A stretch of DNA of 64,000 nucleotides, from positions 58,643 to 122,642 of the forward strand of contig JANQQS010000093.1 of the NCBI GenBank assembly GCA_028284955.1, written 5' to 3'. Both the position numbers and the translations under genes were made by a program. Position 1 is the stretch's first letter. Each line of letters begins with the position of its first letter. Below, piece by piece: positions 1-9,494 of the stretch. This stretch comes from Myxococcota bacterium. Its GTDB lineage: Bacteria; Myxococcota_A; Polyangia; Polyangiales; Houyiibacteriaceae. Under the pieces are notes generated by a model that was not told where the DNA came from, did not search any database, and was given only the letters and a program-made list of their open reading frames with translations.

Positions 1-816
1 TCCGCCGCTGTTTGCCGCCTCGATTCCATCCTAGGGCAAGCGGTCTCCATCGCGCGGCACCAGGCATGGATCAATTTGGTTCGAGAGGCTCTCGACGCCT
101 CGAGAGACAGTCCTCCTTTGCGCATCGACGCGTGCCACCCCGCCGCTCCCTTTGTGCGGCTCCTGCACCGAAAAAGGCTGATACTCACAGACGAAGTCTC
201 AGGGGGACTCGAACGCGCTCTATCACGGCGGGTGTTTGCGCGATGGCTCGAACGCGCGTTCCGAGGCGAATACGCAATCAGTGTCCGCGGCGACGCCGCT
301 TTCGGTGATGTCACACGCCAGGACCCTGACTACGTTGCGATTCGCTTCGCGTACCAGAAGAACTTCATGGATGTCGGGGAGTCAGGATTGTTTCGGCCCG
401 ACGAGCCACTGGAATATATGGACGCGATTCGAGCGCTGGTTCGTGGCACGCAGATGCAGCTCTGGGTAGGGAAGACGGCTGAACGCACGCTCCGGGAAAA
501 CTACCGTCTGTTGTGGCCCGCCATTCGATCTCACTACGCCCAAGAGCGCACCAAAGACCTCGCCATCGCCATCCATAACCAGATCGCGATCAACCTCTCG
601 TTCACGCTGCGTCCCGATAGACTGACGACGGTTGACTACAAAGGTGCAAACGTCGGCAATCGGTGGCAAACCCGGCCGCTCGCCCAGGTTGGTGAAGCGG
701 CGACCATGCTCTATCGAACGCTGGTCAACAAGAAGATGGCTAAGCCTTTGAGCTCACGCTACGTCACGTTCTATCCGCTCGAAGGCACAGACCGCGAACC
801 AAGCTGCGAACCGTAG
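1..816 (+). CDS. Hypothetical protein, 5' end outside the window
   Basis: The frame is open from the first base of the window to a TAG at 814-816, so the N-terminus lies outside. At least 271 residues are visible. The first possible internal start is a TTG at 76, but coding character continues upstream of it. I recognise no family. The protein is mixed alpha/beta in character, rich in Arg and Leu, with no signal peptide or membrane segment in the visible part. The gene is followed by a 67-84 bp gap and then recN on the same strand. Function unknown. Confidence 0.6.
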   Translation, partial: SAAVCRLDSILGQAVSIARHQAWINLVREALDASRDSPPLRIDACHPAAPFVRLLHRKRLILTDEVSGGLERALSRRVFARWLERAFRGEYAISVRGDAAFGDVTRQDPDYVAIRFAYQKNFMDVGESGLFRPDEPLEYMDAIRALVRGTQMQLWVGKTAERTLRENYRLLWPAIRSHYAQERTKDLAIAIHNQIAINLSFTLRPDRLTTVDYKGANVGNRWQTRPLAQVGEAATMLYRTLVNKKMAKPLSSRYVTFYPLEGTDREPSCEP

Positions 817-900
817 CGCCGCGTCTCGCACGCAGATCGTAGCGCGGCGTCTCGAACCACGACGAGCGCCACACAACTGTTCATGCTATCAGTAGTCGCG

Positions 901-2649
901 ATGCTGACATGTCTACGCATTCGCGATTTCGCGATTATCGAAGAGCTGGAAGTGACGTTCGGTCCGGGGCTGAATGTGCTCACGGGCGAGACGGGGGCGG
1001 GGAAGTCGATTTTGGTGGCGGCGCTGCAGCTCGTGCTGGGCGGAAAAGGGACGCCCGGGGTGGTGCGTACGGGGGCGCCGCAGGCAGAAATCGAGGGGCT
1101 ATTTGAGATCGACGAGGCGCATCCGATTCACCGCGAAGTCGACGCGGAGCTGGTGATTCGCCGCGTGGTGCTCAGCAGCGGCCGAACCCGCGCCTACGTC
1201 AACGGGCGGTTGGTCACCGCAAAAGAGCTCGCTCGGATCACGCTGGGGCTCGCCGATATCTCTTCGCAACACGAGCATCACGAGCTTGTGCACGCGCGCA
1301 CCCATCTCAACTATCTGGACGCCTTCGCCGAGCTTCGGAACGAGCGGGAAACGATCGCCCAAGCGCACGCCACGCTGGCGCACGCCGCGCGGGCCCTCAA
1401 AGAGCTCGAAGAGCTCGGACGCGCGCGCGCGGAGCGCGAAGATTTATTGCGATTCCAGCTCAGCGAAATCGAAGACCTCGCCCCCGAGCCCGACGAAGAA
1501 ACGAAGCTCGAAGAAGAACGGCAGCGCCTTCAGCATGCCGAACAGCTTGCCTCGACGACCGGAAACGCCGAGCTCGCGATCTATTCCCAAGACGGCGCGC
1601 TCTGCGAGCGGCTAGCCCAAATCGCCGGGCAGCTCGAGTCGATCGCGAAATTTGACCCAACGCTAGGCGCGCTTGCGGAACGCCTCCGCGAAGCCACCGT
1701 GCGCATCGAAGACGTGGCTGGCGACCTGGGCCAGTACCAACGCTCGCTTAGCGTCGACCCCAAGCGCCTCGCCGAAGTCGAAGACCGGCTGAGCCGCTTG
1801 GCGCACTTGCAGCGAAAATACGCGCGGGACGAATCTTCGGTGGCAGACTATCAAGCCCGCATCACCGCCGAGCTCGACGATCTGCAGCGGCACGAACAGA
1901 AAGAAGCCGAGTGCGCGGAAACGCGCGACCGGGCGCTCGCCAAGGCGCGAAAGATCGCTCTATCGCTTCGCAAAAAGCGCGCTGGCGGCGCCAAGACCCT
2001 GGGCCAAGCGATCAGCGGAGAACTGGGCTCGCTGGGCATGGGCGACGCCCAAGTCACTGTGGAGCTCGCGCCGCTCGAAGGAAAGCCTGGCGAAGTCGAT
2101 ATCGATGGCGCGCGGCTTACCGCGACGGGCATCGACCGCTGCGAATTTCTCATCGCGCCCAACCCCGGCGAATGCGCCAAGCCGCTGCGACAAATTGCCA
2201 GCGGCGGCGAACTCTCCCGCGCGATGCTCGCGATCAAACGCGTACTCGCTCACGTTGGCCCAGCGAATCTCTACGTATTCGACGAAGTCGACGCCGGCGT
2301 CGGCGGCGCGGTGGCCGAAACCATCGGTCGCAAGCTCGCCGACGTCGCCAAGCACCACCAAGTACTGTGCATCACCCACTTGCCACAAATCGCAGTATTC
2401 GCTCGCGACCACTTCCTGGTGCGCAAAGAAGTCGCCCGCGGACGCACGCGAAGCGCCATCGTTCCGCTGACCGAGAGCCAACGAAAAAACGAAATCGCCC
2501 GCATGCTCGGCGGAATCCAAATCACCGAGCGCACCGAAGCCGCCGCGGCCGAGCTTCTTGGAAATGCTCAGCAGCTTGAGCCTCAAAAACGCAAGCCGCG
2601 TCGATCGAAAGCTGCTTCACACAGTCAGGCGAAAAGATCAGTGCTCTAA
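901..2649 (+). CDS. recN: DNA repair ATPase RecN
   Basis: RecN is an SMC-like cytoplasmic ATPase acting in double-strand-break repair with RecA. The product is about 582 residues, the usual length. The Walker A motif GETGAGKS lies at residues 29-36. Near the C-terminus are the ABC signature region (ASGGELSRAMLAIKR) and the Walker B motif (LYVFDEVDAGVGG). Between them is a long Glu/Arg/Ala-rich coiled coil. An ATG at 883 would add six residues, but the ATG at 901 gives the family-typical start MLTCLRIRDFAIIEE, so I chose it. A C-terminal tail of about 20 basic residues follows the ATPase head. The next gene is on the opposite strand and convergent. Confidence 0.95.
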   Translation: MLTCLRIRDFAIIEELEVTFGPGLNVLTGETGAGKSILVAALQLVLGGKGTPGVVRTGAPQAEIEGLFEIDEAHPIHREVDAELVIRRVVLSSGRTRAYVNGRLVTAKELARITLGLADISSQHEHHELVHARTHLNYLDAFAELRNERETIAQAHATLAHAARALKELEELGRARAEREDLLRFQLSEIEDLAPEPDEETKLEEERQRLQHAEQLASTTGNAELAIYSQDGALCERLAQIAGQLESIAKFDPTLGALAERLREATVRIEDVAGDLGQYQRSLSVDPKRLAEVEDRLSRLAHLQRKYARDESSVADYQARITAELDDLQRHEQKEAECAETRDRALAKARKIALSLRKKRAGGAKTLGQAISGELGSLGMGDAQVTVELAPLEGKPGEVDIDGARLTATGIDRCEFLIAPNPGECAKPLRQIASGGELSRAMLAIKRVLAHVGPANLYVFDEVDAGVGGAVAETIGRKLADVAKHHQVLCITHLPQIAVFARDHFLVRKEVARGRTRSAIVPLTESQRKNEIARMLGGIQITERTEAAAAELLGNAQQLEPQKRKPRRSKAASHSQAKRSVL

Positions 2650-2668
2650 ATAGAATCACCGCGCCGCG

Positions 2669-3340
2669 CTAGCGCACGGCGACCGGTTTGGGCTCCTCTT
2701 TCTGCCAGCATTCGAGGCCAGTGAGATCCCCAAACTGACCAAATTCGTTTCCGAGCGAGGAAAAAAGCGCGTCGATCGGTTTGGGATTCACGGTGCAAGT
2801 GCTTGGATTGCTCTCGTACCAAGTCCAGGTGTAGCCGTCCGGCCTGCCTACTTCCACGTTGTCGATCGTGACGGTTCGTCCGACGGACGCCTCATTGTAG
2901 GGCGTGACCCAGAGTTGAAGCACCGGAACGTCCTCGACATGGTTCTCGCCTGGCAGAAGCTTCCAGTAGCCGTCCTTGGCTCCGGACTTCTGCCGACAAC
3001 TACCCGGACGAGCTGTGAAGCTCACGTGCCAGCGTATCGGCGCCGGAAGCGTTTTCACGTTGGCCACGTTTTCGGTTTTCGGATTTCGTTTGCTCCAAAG
3101 CCAGCCTCGGACGCTGGCGCCATCAAGCACGAGATAGCTGCCGTCATCACAGCTTAAGATGCGCTGAGCACTCGTGGACTTCCTTTGCTGATCAGAAAAC
3201 GGATGGTCGCTGGTGGCTGCGGTGCACGCACCCGCAATCCACGCCATGACAATCAAGCCGACTCGGCTGCACAAGTTTGCGCCGGCTCGGCGCCCATCCA
3301 TCAAGCGGCTCATTGCGAACAACATCACCCCGGGGATCAT
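2669..3340 (-). CDS. Putative lipoprotein, unknown function
   Basis: The product is 223 residues. Its N-terminal region has a basic stretch, then the hydrophobic segment GLIVMAWIAGAC with a lipobox-like AGAC, so lipidation at that Cys is likely. The mature part is soluble with paired cysteines and several Trp and Pro residues, and matches no family I recognise. An AGAGG precedes the ATG at 3340 by about 7 nt. Internal ATGs (M10, M14) are also possible starts and would give a tidier signal peptide. The gene converges with recN, leaving about 20 bp between the stops. Confidence 0.65.
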   Translation of the reverse strand: MIPGVMLFAMSRLMDGRRAGANLCSRVGLIVMAWIAGACTAATSDHPFSDQQRKSTSAQRILSCDDGSYLVLDGASVRGWLWSKRNPKTENVANVKTLPAPIRWHVSFTARPGSCRQKSGAKDGYWKLLPGENHVEDVPVLQLWVTPYNEASVGRTVTIDNVEVGRPDGYTWTWYESNPSTCTVNPKPIDALFSSLGNEFGQFGDLTGLECWQKEEPKPVAVR

Positions 3341-3429
3341 CGCAACCTCTTCGTAGTTTTAGAGACGTTCGGAGGTATTCGCATAGCGTAGCCGACGACG
3401 CAAACCGCTATGCAGCACTCCAGACCGCA

Positions 3430-3690
3430 AACAAGGACTGGACAAAGACCCTGAAACTGATCCCGATGCGGATGCCGAAACCGATCCTGACGCCAATGCT
3501 GATTCCGAAGCCGATGCCGAACCTCATCCCGAACCCGATGCCGATCCCGAACCAAAAAACTCCGAGTTTTTCCCCATCTGCGTCTACATCTGCAACTGCC
3601 TCAGATTCAGATTCAGGTGCTGATTCGGCGTCGGTGTCGGCGTCGGGTTCGGGGATGAGGTTCGGCATCCGCGTCGGTGTCTGGGCCCGA
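3430..3690. repeat. Degenerate hexamer-type low-complexity tract
   Basis: From about 3450 to 3555 the + strand is a run of imperfect 6-nt units such as CCGATG, CCGAAC and CCGATC. A second run (GATTCA, GTCGGC, GTTCGG) follows at about 3600-3670. One frame reads as Asp/Glu/Ala/Pro repeats, another as Pro/Met/Ile, and the minus strand as Gly/Ile/Phe, so coding in any one frame is not convincing. A very similar tract lies at 19875-20160. It sits between the lipoprotein start and the decayed barrel gene. It may be a simple-sequence expansion or the remains of an acidic linker. Confidence 0.6.
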
Positions 3691-4107
3691 TGGTGGTTGA
3701 GTTCACGCAGCAGCATTCAAACGAGCATGCTGTTGAGCTCGTCATTCCGATGGTCGTCCAGTTCGGAGCCCGATCGCACCTTCGGAGCACCGAGAGCACC
3801 GCGGACGTGGGGGTCCACGTGGTCGCTTGGTTACACACACACGCTCGGCGAAGCCGTTACTCTGAATATTGGCGCCGGATATGTTCAGCGGGTGCTCTTT
3901 CGGGGAGGGCTCCCGGGCAACCGCGCCGAACTGGGATCGCGCATCGAACTGGGATCGGTGCAAACCATCGCCAACCGACTTCAGCCGCTCATTCGTATTC
4001 ACCTGGGCGACTTGGCTTCTCTCGATGTTCGCGTTTCCGCGCAGTACGACTTCTCGACTCGTTCGTTCGAAGAAACCTACATGTTTGGAACGACATTCAT
4101 CTGGTAA
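3690..4107 (+). pseudogene. Fragment of a beta-barrel-like outer-membrane protein, frame-broken
   Basis: Two adjoining frames both look protein-like and complement each other. From the ATG at 3690 one frame gives alternating hydrophobic strands (HAVELVIPMVVQFGARSHLR, then DVGVHVVAW). It then degrades, while the other frame takes over at about 3830 (LGYTHTLGEAVTLNIGAGYV) and runs to a TAA at 4105-4107. That frame ends in an aromatic residue (GTTFIW), typical of outer-membrane barrels. The switch lies near an ACACACACAC run at 3833-3842, a likely slippage site. No good upstream start is visible and the low-complexity tract lies where an N-terminus would be. The barrel assignment is inference from strand pattern only. 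Confidence 0.4.
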
Positions 4108-4213
4108 CTGCACACCGAAACGTCCGCTTTGTTTTCCTCCACGGTTCATTTTTCAGAGCGATTGCACTACTGTCTGTTCCACCTTGGACATCGTCCAGGG
4201 GTTGGAGCGACGG

Positions 4214-5563
4214 ATGACACCAGAGACGATTCGCGAAGAGTTTGAGCAGCGCGGGATTACCCGCGTCAAGGTAGGCGGGTTTGATGTGGACGGAGTGCTG
4301 CGGGGCAAACACATCAGCTTGAAGAAGTTTTGGTCGGCGGCCGAACACGGGTTTGGGTTTTGCGACGTCATCTTCGGATGGGACATCGCCGACCAGCTCT
4401 ACGACAACGGTGCGCTCACCAACTGGGATACCGGGTACCCTGATGCGATCGCGCGCATTGATCTGTCGACCTTTCGCGTACTGCCCACCGACCCGCACAC
4501 TGCGCATTTTTTGATCGACTTCGAACACGGCAAGAAGCCTCACCCCGCGTGTCCACGGTCGCTGCTCAAGCACATGGCGGCGCGCGCCGAAGCAGCGGGC
4601 TACCGGGCCAAGTTTTCGGCGGAGTTTGAGTTCTGGATATTTCGCGAAACGCCCGAATCGATTCGTGACAAAGACTACCGCGCGCTCACTCCGCTTAGCC
4701 CGGGCATGTTTGGCTATTCCTGGCTGCGCGAAGGTCAGCATCAAGAGCTCATGCACGACATTTTGGACCACATGCAGGCCTACCGCATCGACATCGAGGG
4801 CTTGCATACCGAAACGGGCCCCGGCGTATGGGAAGCCGCGATCGGCTACGACGATATTCTCCCTGCCGCCGACAAAGCCGCGCTCTTCAAAACCACGCTG
4901 AAACAAATCTGCCATGACCATGGGCTCATGGTGACCTTCATGGCCAAGTGGAACGCCGATTTGCCCGGCTCGAGCGGGCACATTCACCAAAGCCTCTGGG
5001 ACGATAGCGGCGAGAAAAACCTATTCGCATCACCGAGCGGGCCCCATGGCTTGTCGGATCTCGGGCGCGCTTATCTGGCAGGAGTGGTGGGTCTATCCCG
5101 CGAGCTGACTGCGCTCTACGCACCCTTTTCCAATTCATACAAGCGCTACGTGCCGGGAGTATGGGCGCCGCTCACGCCGTCTTGGGGCGTCGACAATCGA
5201 ACCTGCGCGGTGCGCGTCATCAATGGACCGGGATCGAGCGCAGCGCGGCTCGAGCTTCGTCAGACCGCGGCCGACATCAACCCCTACATTGCGATGGCGA
5301 CAAGCCTCGGCGCCGGCCTTCACGGCATACTCAATGGCCTCGAGCCGCCTGAGCCTACGCAGGGCGACGCCGCCGAGAGCGGAGAACCGCTGCCTATGAC
5401 CCTCGAAGATGCAGTCGCCGCGCTCCGCGGCAGCGACACAGCGCGCGAAATTCTGGGAGAAGCCTTCGTTGATCACTATCTACGCACCCGAGAGTGGGAA
5501 ATCCGGCAAGCCCGCACCGCAGTGAGCGCCTGGGAGCTTCGACGGTACTTCGAATCCGTGTAG
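4214..5563 (+). CDS. Glutamine synthetase family protein
   Basis: The enzyme is expected to ligate ammonia or an amine to the gamma-carboxyl of glutamate using ATP. The product is 449 residues with the GS N-terminal beta-grasp (KVGGFDVDGVLRGKHISLKK) and the catalytic domain. It carries the metal-ligand region FSAEFEFWIF, the TGPGVWEAAIGYDD segment, and GSSGHIHQSLWD, the ATP/metal-binding histidine loop. The ATG at 4214 has GGAG 7 nt upstream. The longer frame from 3869 runs through the barrel fragment and is rejected. It resembles the GlnA-like/gamma-glutamylpolyamine synthetase group more than the housekeeping GlnA, but I cannot fix the substrate. Confidence 0.88.
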   Translation: MTPETIREEFEQRGITRVKVGGFDVDGVLRGKHISLKKFWSAAEHGFGFCDVIFGWDIADQLYDNGALTNWDTGYPDAIARIDLSTFRVLPTDPHTAHFLIDFEHGKKPHPACPRSLLKHMAARAEAAGYRAKFSAEFEFWIFRETPESIRDKDYRALTPLSPGMFGYSWLREGQHQELMHDILDHMQAYRIDIEGLHTETGPGVWEAAIGYDDILPAADKAALFKTTLKQICHDHGLMVTFMAKWNADLPGSSGHIHQSLWDDSGEKNLFASPSGPHGLSDLGRAYLAGVVGLSRELTALYAPFSNSYKRYVPGVWAPLTPSWGVDNRTCAVRVINGPGSSAARLELRQTAADINPYIAMATSLGAGLHGILNGLEPPEPTQGDAAESGEPLPMTLEDAVAALRGSDTAREILGEAFVDHYLRTREWEIRQARTAVSAWELRRYFESV

Positions 5564-5579
5564 CGTCGATGTTCTCACC

Positions 5580-7307
5580 ATGCCGTTACCCTTTACACCT
5601 CGAAATTTGCTAGCCCAGCCGCTCCGCTTGCCGCGCCTTCGCCCCTACGCTCCCGGGCCCGGAGACCCGCGCATCTTCGCCTTCAATACCGAGCGCGAAG
5701 AGGTTGTGCGACGCGTGGTGAAGCGCGTACTCCAGCGGTACGAGGCAAACGCAGCCATAGAGCGCATCCTCAGCGACGCCGCGTACGAAGAAATTAGGCG
5801 GCTAGAAAAACAAAAAGACACGGAATCGAGAGAATCCCTCGGTTCATGGCGGCGGCTACATCGGCGACTGGGCCAGCTGAGCCGCAGCCAAAAAACGGCC
5901 AAGCTGGAAAACCTTTCTCACGAAGCGGCGCAGGACATCGCCGGCAACTTCGACCCGCGCGTGTACGAACTATCGCGAAGGCTCGTGCCTCGCTTGCTGA
6001 CCGGCGTCATGCATCCCGCGCGATTGGTCGCGGAAGTTCGAAGTTCCCGCAGCGCGCTCGACGACTTGGTGGAAGTGCAAGGTGATATTCACGCGCTGCG
6101 CAGACTGCAACGCTGCGGCACGCTGATCTACGCGCCCACCCACTCCTCCAATCTCGATTCGATCGTGCTCGGGTATGCGCTTGAACGAAGCGGACTATCG
6201 CCGGTGGTCTACGGAGCGGGAAAAAACCTTTTCACCAATCCCATGATCAGCTTTTTTATGCACAACCTCGGCGCCTACCGGGTAGACCGCCGTATTCGCA
6301 GCCAGCTCTACAAAGAGGTGCTCAAAACATACGCCTGCGTGATGATCGAACGCGGCTATCACTCTCTATTTTTTCCGGGAGGAACGCGCAGCCGCTCGGG
6401 GATGATCGAGAAAAAACTCAAGCTCGGACTGCTCGGAGCTGGCGTGGAAGCGTTCGCGCGCAACCAAACTGCAGGTGATTTGCCCAGCGGAAATCGGCGT
6501 GTATTCGTTATCCCGACCACCATCAACTATGCTTTGGTGCTCGAAGCGGAAACGCTGATTGGCGATTGGCTCTCCGAATCTGGAAAGAGCCGATACATCA
6601 TCGAAGACGACGAGTTTTCAAGGTTCGAGCGCTGGATTGCGTTTGTGCGCAAACTGCTCAGCACGAGAATGGGCTGCGTGGTTCGTTTTGGCCGCCCGTG
6701 CGATCCATTCGGCAACCCGGTGGACCTCGATGGACAATCGGTGGCGCCTTCGGGGCAAACGGTCGACCCGGCGTCCTACGTTTGGCGAGGCGGGCAGCCC
6801 ACCGTCGATGCGAAACGGGACCAGGCCTACACCCGCCAGCTCGGAGAGTTCCTCGCGCTTCGCTTAGCTCAGGAAAGCGTCATCCTGCCCACCCACTTGG
6901 TCGCGCATGTGCTTTTTCGCGATTTGATGCGCAGCACCGCGGGCATGGATCTCTTCGGCCGCATACGCCTGCGAGATGAGATTCGGGTGCCCCGCGCGGC
7001 CTTCGTGTCGGACGTCGGGACCACGCGCGATCGCTTGCTCGCGCTCGAGAGAGAAGGAGCAGTGCACGTGCATGACTCCTTACGCCAGGCGCCCGAAGAA
7101 ATCGTTCAACAGGCCCTTCGCGCGTGGGACGGTTACCATCAACGACTTGCTGCGCACGTCGAGGGGTCGTCCGTGGTTGCAGCCGATCCGCGCCTTTTGC
7201 TCTACTATCAGAATCGCTTGGTTCCGTTCGCAGAACGTCTGGAAGACCTCGATGGCAAGTCGGGGCCGGCGGCACGAGAAATTCAAGCGCTAGGAAACGC
7301 GGGATGA
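5580..7307 (+). CDS. PlsB-like glycerol-3-phosphate / lysophosphatidate acyltransferase
   Basis: The product is 575 residues. The acyltransferase core has the HX4D motif (APTHSSNLDS), a substrate-binding region GAYRVDRRIRS, and the FFPGGTRSRSG block equivalent to EGTRSRSG. The N-terminal ~170 residues are helical and highly charged, as in PlsB rather than the short PlsC. The C-terminal ~150 residues are helical and unassigned. It would transfer an acyl group to glycerol-3-phosphate or a lyso-lipid at the membrane. The stop overlaps the gpsA start by 4 nt, which supports a phospholipid-synthesis role because GpsA makes the glycerol-3-phosphate substrate. Confidence 0.85.
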   Translation: MPLPFTPRNLLAQPLRLPRLRPYAPGPGDPRIFAFNTEREEVVRRVVKRVLQRYEANAAIERILSDAAYEEIRRLEKQKDTESRESLGSWRRLHRRLGQLSRSQKTAKLENLSHEAAQDIAGNFDPRVYELSRRLVPRLLTGVMHPARLVAEVRSSRSALDDLVEVQGDIHALRRLQRCGTLIYAPTHSSNLDSIVLGYALERSGLSPVVYGAGKNLFTNPMISFFMHNLGAYRVDRRIRSQLYKEVLKTYACVMIERGYHSLFFPGGTRSRSGMIEKKLKLGLLGAGVEAFARNQTAGDLPSGNRRVFVIPTTINYALVLEAETLIGDWLSESGKSRYIIEDDEFSRFERWIAFVRKLLSTRMGCVVRFGRPCDPFGNPVDLDGQSVAPSGQTVDPASYVWRGGQPTVDAKRDQAYTRQLGEFLALRLAQESVILPTHLVAHVLFRDLMRSTAGMDLFGRIRLRDEIRVPRAAFVSDVGTTRDRLLALEREGAVHVHDSLRQAPEEIVQQALRAWDGYHQRLAAHVEGSSVVAADPRLLLYYQNRLVPFAERLEDLDGKSGPAAREIQALGNAG

Positions 7308-8257
7308 GCGAGGTTCACTCGCCTATCACCGTGGGAATCGTAGGAGGAGGCGGGTTTGGCACCGCGCTCGCTCACGCGGTGAAGCGCAAAGGCCATCGAG
7401 TGGTTCAATGGAGCCGACGCGAAGGAGAATCCGCAGACCGAATCCGGCGCACGTCGGACATCTCCGAAGTCGCCACGGGCTCGCTGATTGTGCTCGCGGT
7501 TCGCTCGAGTCACGCGCCCGAGATTTGCTCCACGCTCGGTCGCCATCTCGACGGTCGCCATCTCGTCATTCACGTGAGCCGCGGACTGGTGGGAAAGGAG
7601 CTCACGCGCCTTTCTGAAATCATCCAATCGCGAACCCCGTGTCGTCGAATCGGCGTCCTTGCCGGCCCGATCGTGCAAAGCGCGCTGCGCGACCATACGC
7701 CGGCCGGAGGGGTCATCGGCACGCCTTTTCCCGAAGTTGTGGACGCAGCGCAGATCGCCTTGGCCGGGCCTCAACTACGCTTGTGCGCGTCCACAGATCT
7801 GGTGGGCGTAGAACTCTGCAGCGCGCTTATGGGCATGCTCGCGCTTTGCGTGGGCTATGCCATGGGTCAGCAGGCAACCCCCGCCGCGATTGCTTTGCTC
7901 GTGACACGAGGTCTTGAAGAGGCGAAGCGCATCGCCGAGTCGCTGGGAGCCCCAAACGTAGGCACCTTTTCTGGGCTGGCGGGGCTCGGCGATCTCGCGG
8001 CGGTAGTGGCTGGAGATCCGCGACCCGAGGTTGTGCTCGGACGACATCTCGCGGGGGGCATCCACTTAGAGGAGGCCTTGGCGCGATCGGAGAACTACGT
8101 GGAAAGCGCACGCCTGACGAGAGAAATCGCCGCATACGCCCGCGACCGACACCTCGACGCACCAATTTCACAAGCGATTTCAAACATTTTGGATGGAAAA
8201 CACGATTTATCGGACACAATCCACGCCTGGATGGCGCCGCCCCGCAGAAAAGAGTAG
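7304..8257 (+). CDS. gpsA: Glycerol-3-phosphate dehydrogenase (NAD(P)+)
   Basis: GpsA reduces dihydroxyacetone phosphate to sn-glycerol-3-phosphate for lipid synthesis. The product is 317 residues. The Rossmann motif GIVGGGGFGTALAHAVKRKG is at the N-terminus. The sequence VLAGPIVQ corresponds to the family's conserved AGP region, and GLAGLGDLAAV to the C-terminal signature GLAGLGDL. The ATG at 7304 overlaps the upstream TGA (ATGA), implying translational coupling to the acyltransferase. Sequence outside the signatures is rather diverged, so another member of the 6-phosphogluconate-dehydrogenase-like superfamily is a minor alternative. Confidence 0.88.
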   Translation: MSEVHSPITVGIVGGGGFGTALAHAVKRKGHRVVQWSRREGESADRIRRTSDISEVATGSLIVLAVRSSHAPEICSTLGRHLDGRHLVIHVSRGLVGKELTRLSEIIQSRTPCRRIGVLAGPIVQSALRDHTPAGGVIGTPFPEVVDAAQIALAGPQLRLCASTDLVGVELCSALMGMLALCVGYAMGQQATPAAIALLVTRGLEEAKRIAESLGAPNVGTFSGLAGLGDLAAVVAGDPRPEVVLGRHLAGGIHLEEALARSENYVESARLTREIAAYARDRHLDAPISQAISNILDGKHDLSDTIHAWMAPPRRKE

Positions 8258-8340
8258 ACCGGGGCCACCAGAACCAGGTAGATGGGCGGAGGGTTGTCCA
8301 TCGGTTCCCCTAAAAAGCGAACGAAGAGATACGATCCATC

Positions 8341-9492
8341 ATGACCGCTGTCTGGAGCTTTCCTACCCGCGTGCTCTTTGGAGAGGGCACTGCTGCAAAG
8401 ATCGGAGAAGAAGTCCGTTCGGTTGGCGGCTCCCGTGCGCTCGTAGTGACCGACGAGGGCGTCGCCGCAGCCGGGCTGGTGGAAACGGTCACCGATGCGC
8501 TGGACGCAGCGGGAGTCGAGCACGAAACATTCAGCGGGATATCGTCGAACCCATTGGAAACTGAAGTCCTGTCGGCCGTGGATGCGTTTCGGAACGCGAG
8601 CGCCGATATCGTGGTGGCGATTGGCGGAGGCAGCGCCCTCGACGTAGGCAAGCTGGTTCGCGTCGGCGCCCATCATCCTCTGCCTCTTGCGCAGTACGAC
8701 GACGCGGAAGGAGGCGGAAGCAAGATCACTGGAGAGCTGCCGCCGATGGTCGCGCTTCCCACCACCGCCGGGACAGGAAGCGAAGTCGGCCGTAGCGGGG
8801 TGCTGACGTTGCAATCCACCAATCGCAAAACGGTGATCTTCAGCCCGCGACTGATTCCCGACGTGGCCATACTGGACCCGAAACTCACCGTCACGATGCC
8901 TCCGCGCACCACTGCCGCGACCGGTATGGATGCACTGACCCACTGCATCGAGGCGTATTGTGCCCTCGGCGATCACCCCATGGCCGACGCCATTGCGGTG
9001 GCTGGCATTTCACTCATCGTCGACCACTTGGAGACCGCCGTCCACGACGGGGGCGACATCGCAGCGCGCGGAGCCATGCTCAAAGCCGCCGCCATGGGGG
9101 CAGTGGCGTTTCAGAAAGGCCTCGGCGCGTGCCACGCCCTCGCCCATCCATTGTCGGCCGAACACGGATTGCACCACGGCCTGGCCAACGCGCTGTGTTT
9201 GCCAGCCGTGCTGGATTTCAATCGCATCGCCGTGCCTGAGAAAATCGCCAAGGTCGCTCGACTGCTCGGCGCACGCGGAGAAGACACCGAGACCCTCGCA
9301 TTCGAGTGTTCCGGCGCAGTGCGCGCCCTTCGCAAAAAGATCGGGCTCCCAGAAGGGCTTGAGGCGGCCCAGGTGGACGAGCAAAACCTCCCCGCTCTCG
9401 CTGAGCTGGCCATGGAAGACGTATCCCACCGACTCAACCCGCGTCCATGTACGCTAGAGGACATGTTAAGCCTCTACCGTTCCTCTATGTAG
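8341..9492 (+). CDS. Iron-containing alcohol dehydrogenase
   Basis: The product is 383 residues of the group III (Fe-ADH) family. An N-terminal NAD(P) domain carries the IGGGSALDVGK motif, followed by PTTAGTGSEV. The metal ligands are visible: Asp and His in GMDALTHCIEAY, and His in ACHALAHPL and in EHGLHHGLANA. Likely substrates are short-chain alcohols, aldehydes or semialdehydes, and I cannot choose. The start is the ATG at 8341. The TAG at 9490-9492 is followed after 2 nt by the first hairpin of a family A repeat, so the mRNA 3' end probably includes that structure. Confidence 0.92.
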   Translation: MTAVWSFPTRVLFGEGTAAKIGEEVRSVGGSRALVVTDEGVAAAGLVETVTDALDAAGVEHETFSGISSNPLETEVLSAVDAFRNASADIVVAIGGGSALDVGKLVRVGAHHPLPLAQYDDAEGGGSKITGELPPMVALPTTAGTGSEVGRSGVLTLQSTNRKTVIFSPRLIPDVAILDPKLTVTMPPRTTAATGMDALTHCIEAYCALGDHPMADAIAVAGISLIVDHLETAVHDGGDIAARGAMLKAAAMGAVAFQKGLGACHALAHPLSAEHGLHHGLANALCLPAVLDFNRIAVPEKIAKVARLLGARGEDTETLAFECSGAVRALRKKIGLPEGLEAAQVDEQNLPALAELAMEDVSHRLNPRPCTLEDMLSLYRSSM

Positions 9493-9494
9493 TT

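Noticed and set aside
3408..3716. Minus-strand ORF with Gly/Ile/Phe repeats over the hexamer tract
   Set aside because: It is a by-product of 6-nt periodicity and there is no domain or credible start.
4097..4990. Long minus-strand ORF opposite the glutamine-synthetase-family gene
   Set aside because: It is a shadow of a well-supported gene and lacks any motif.
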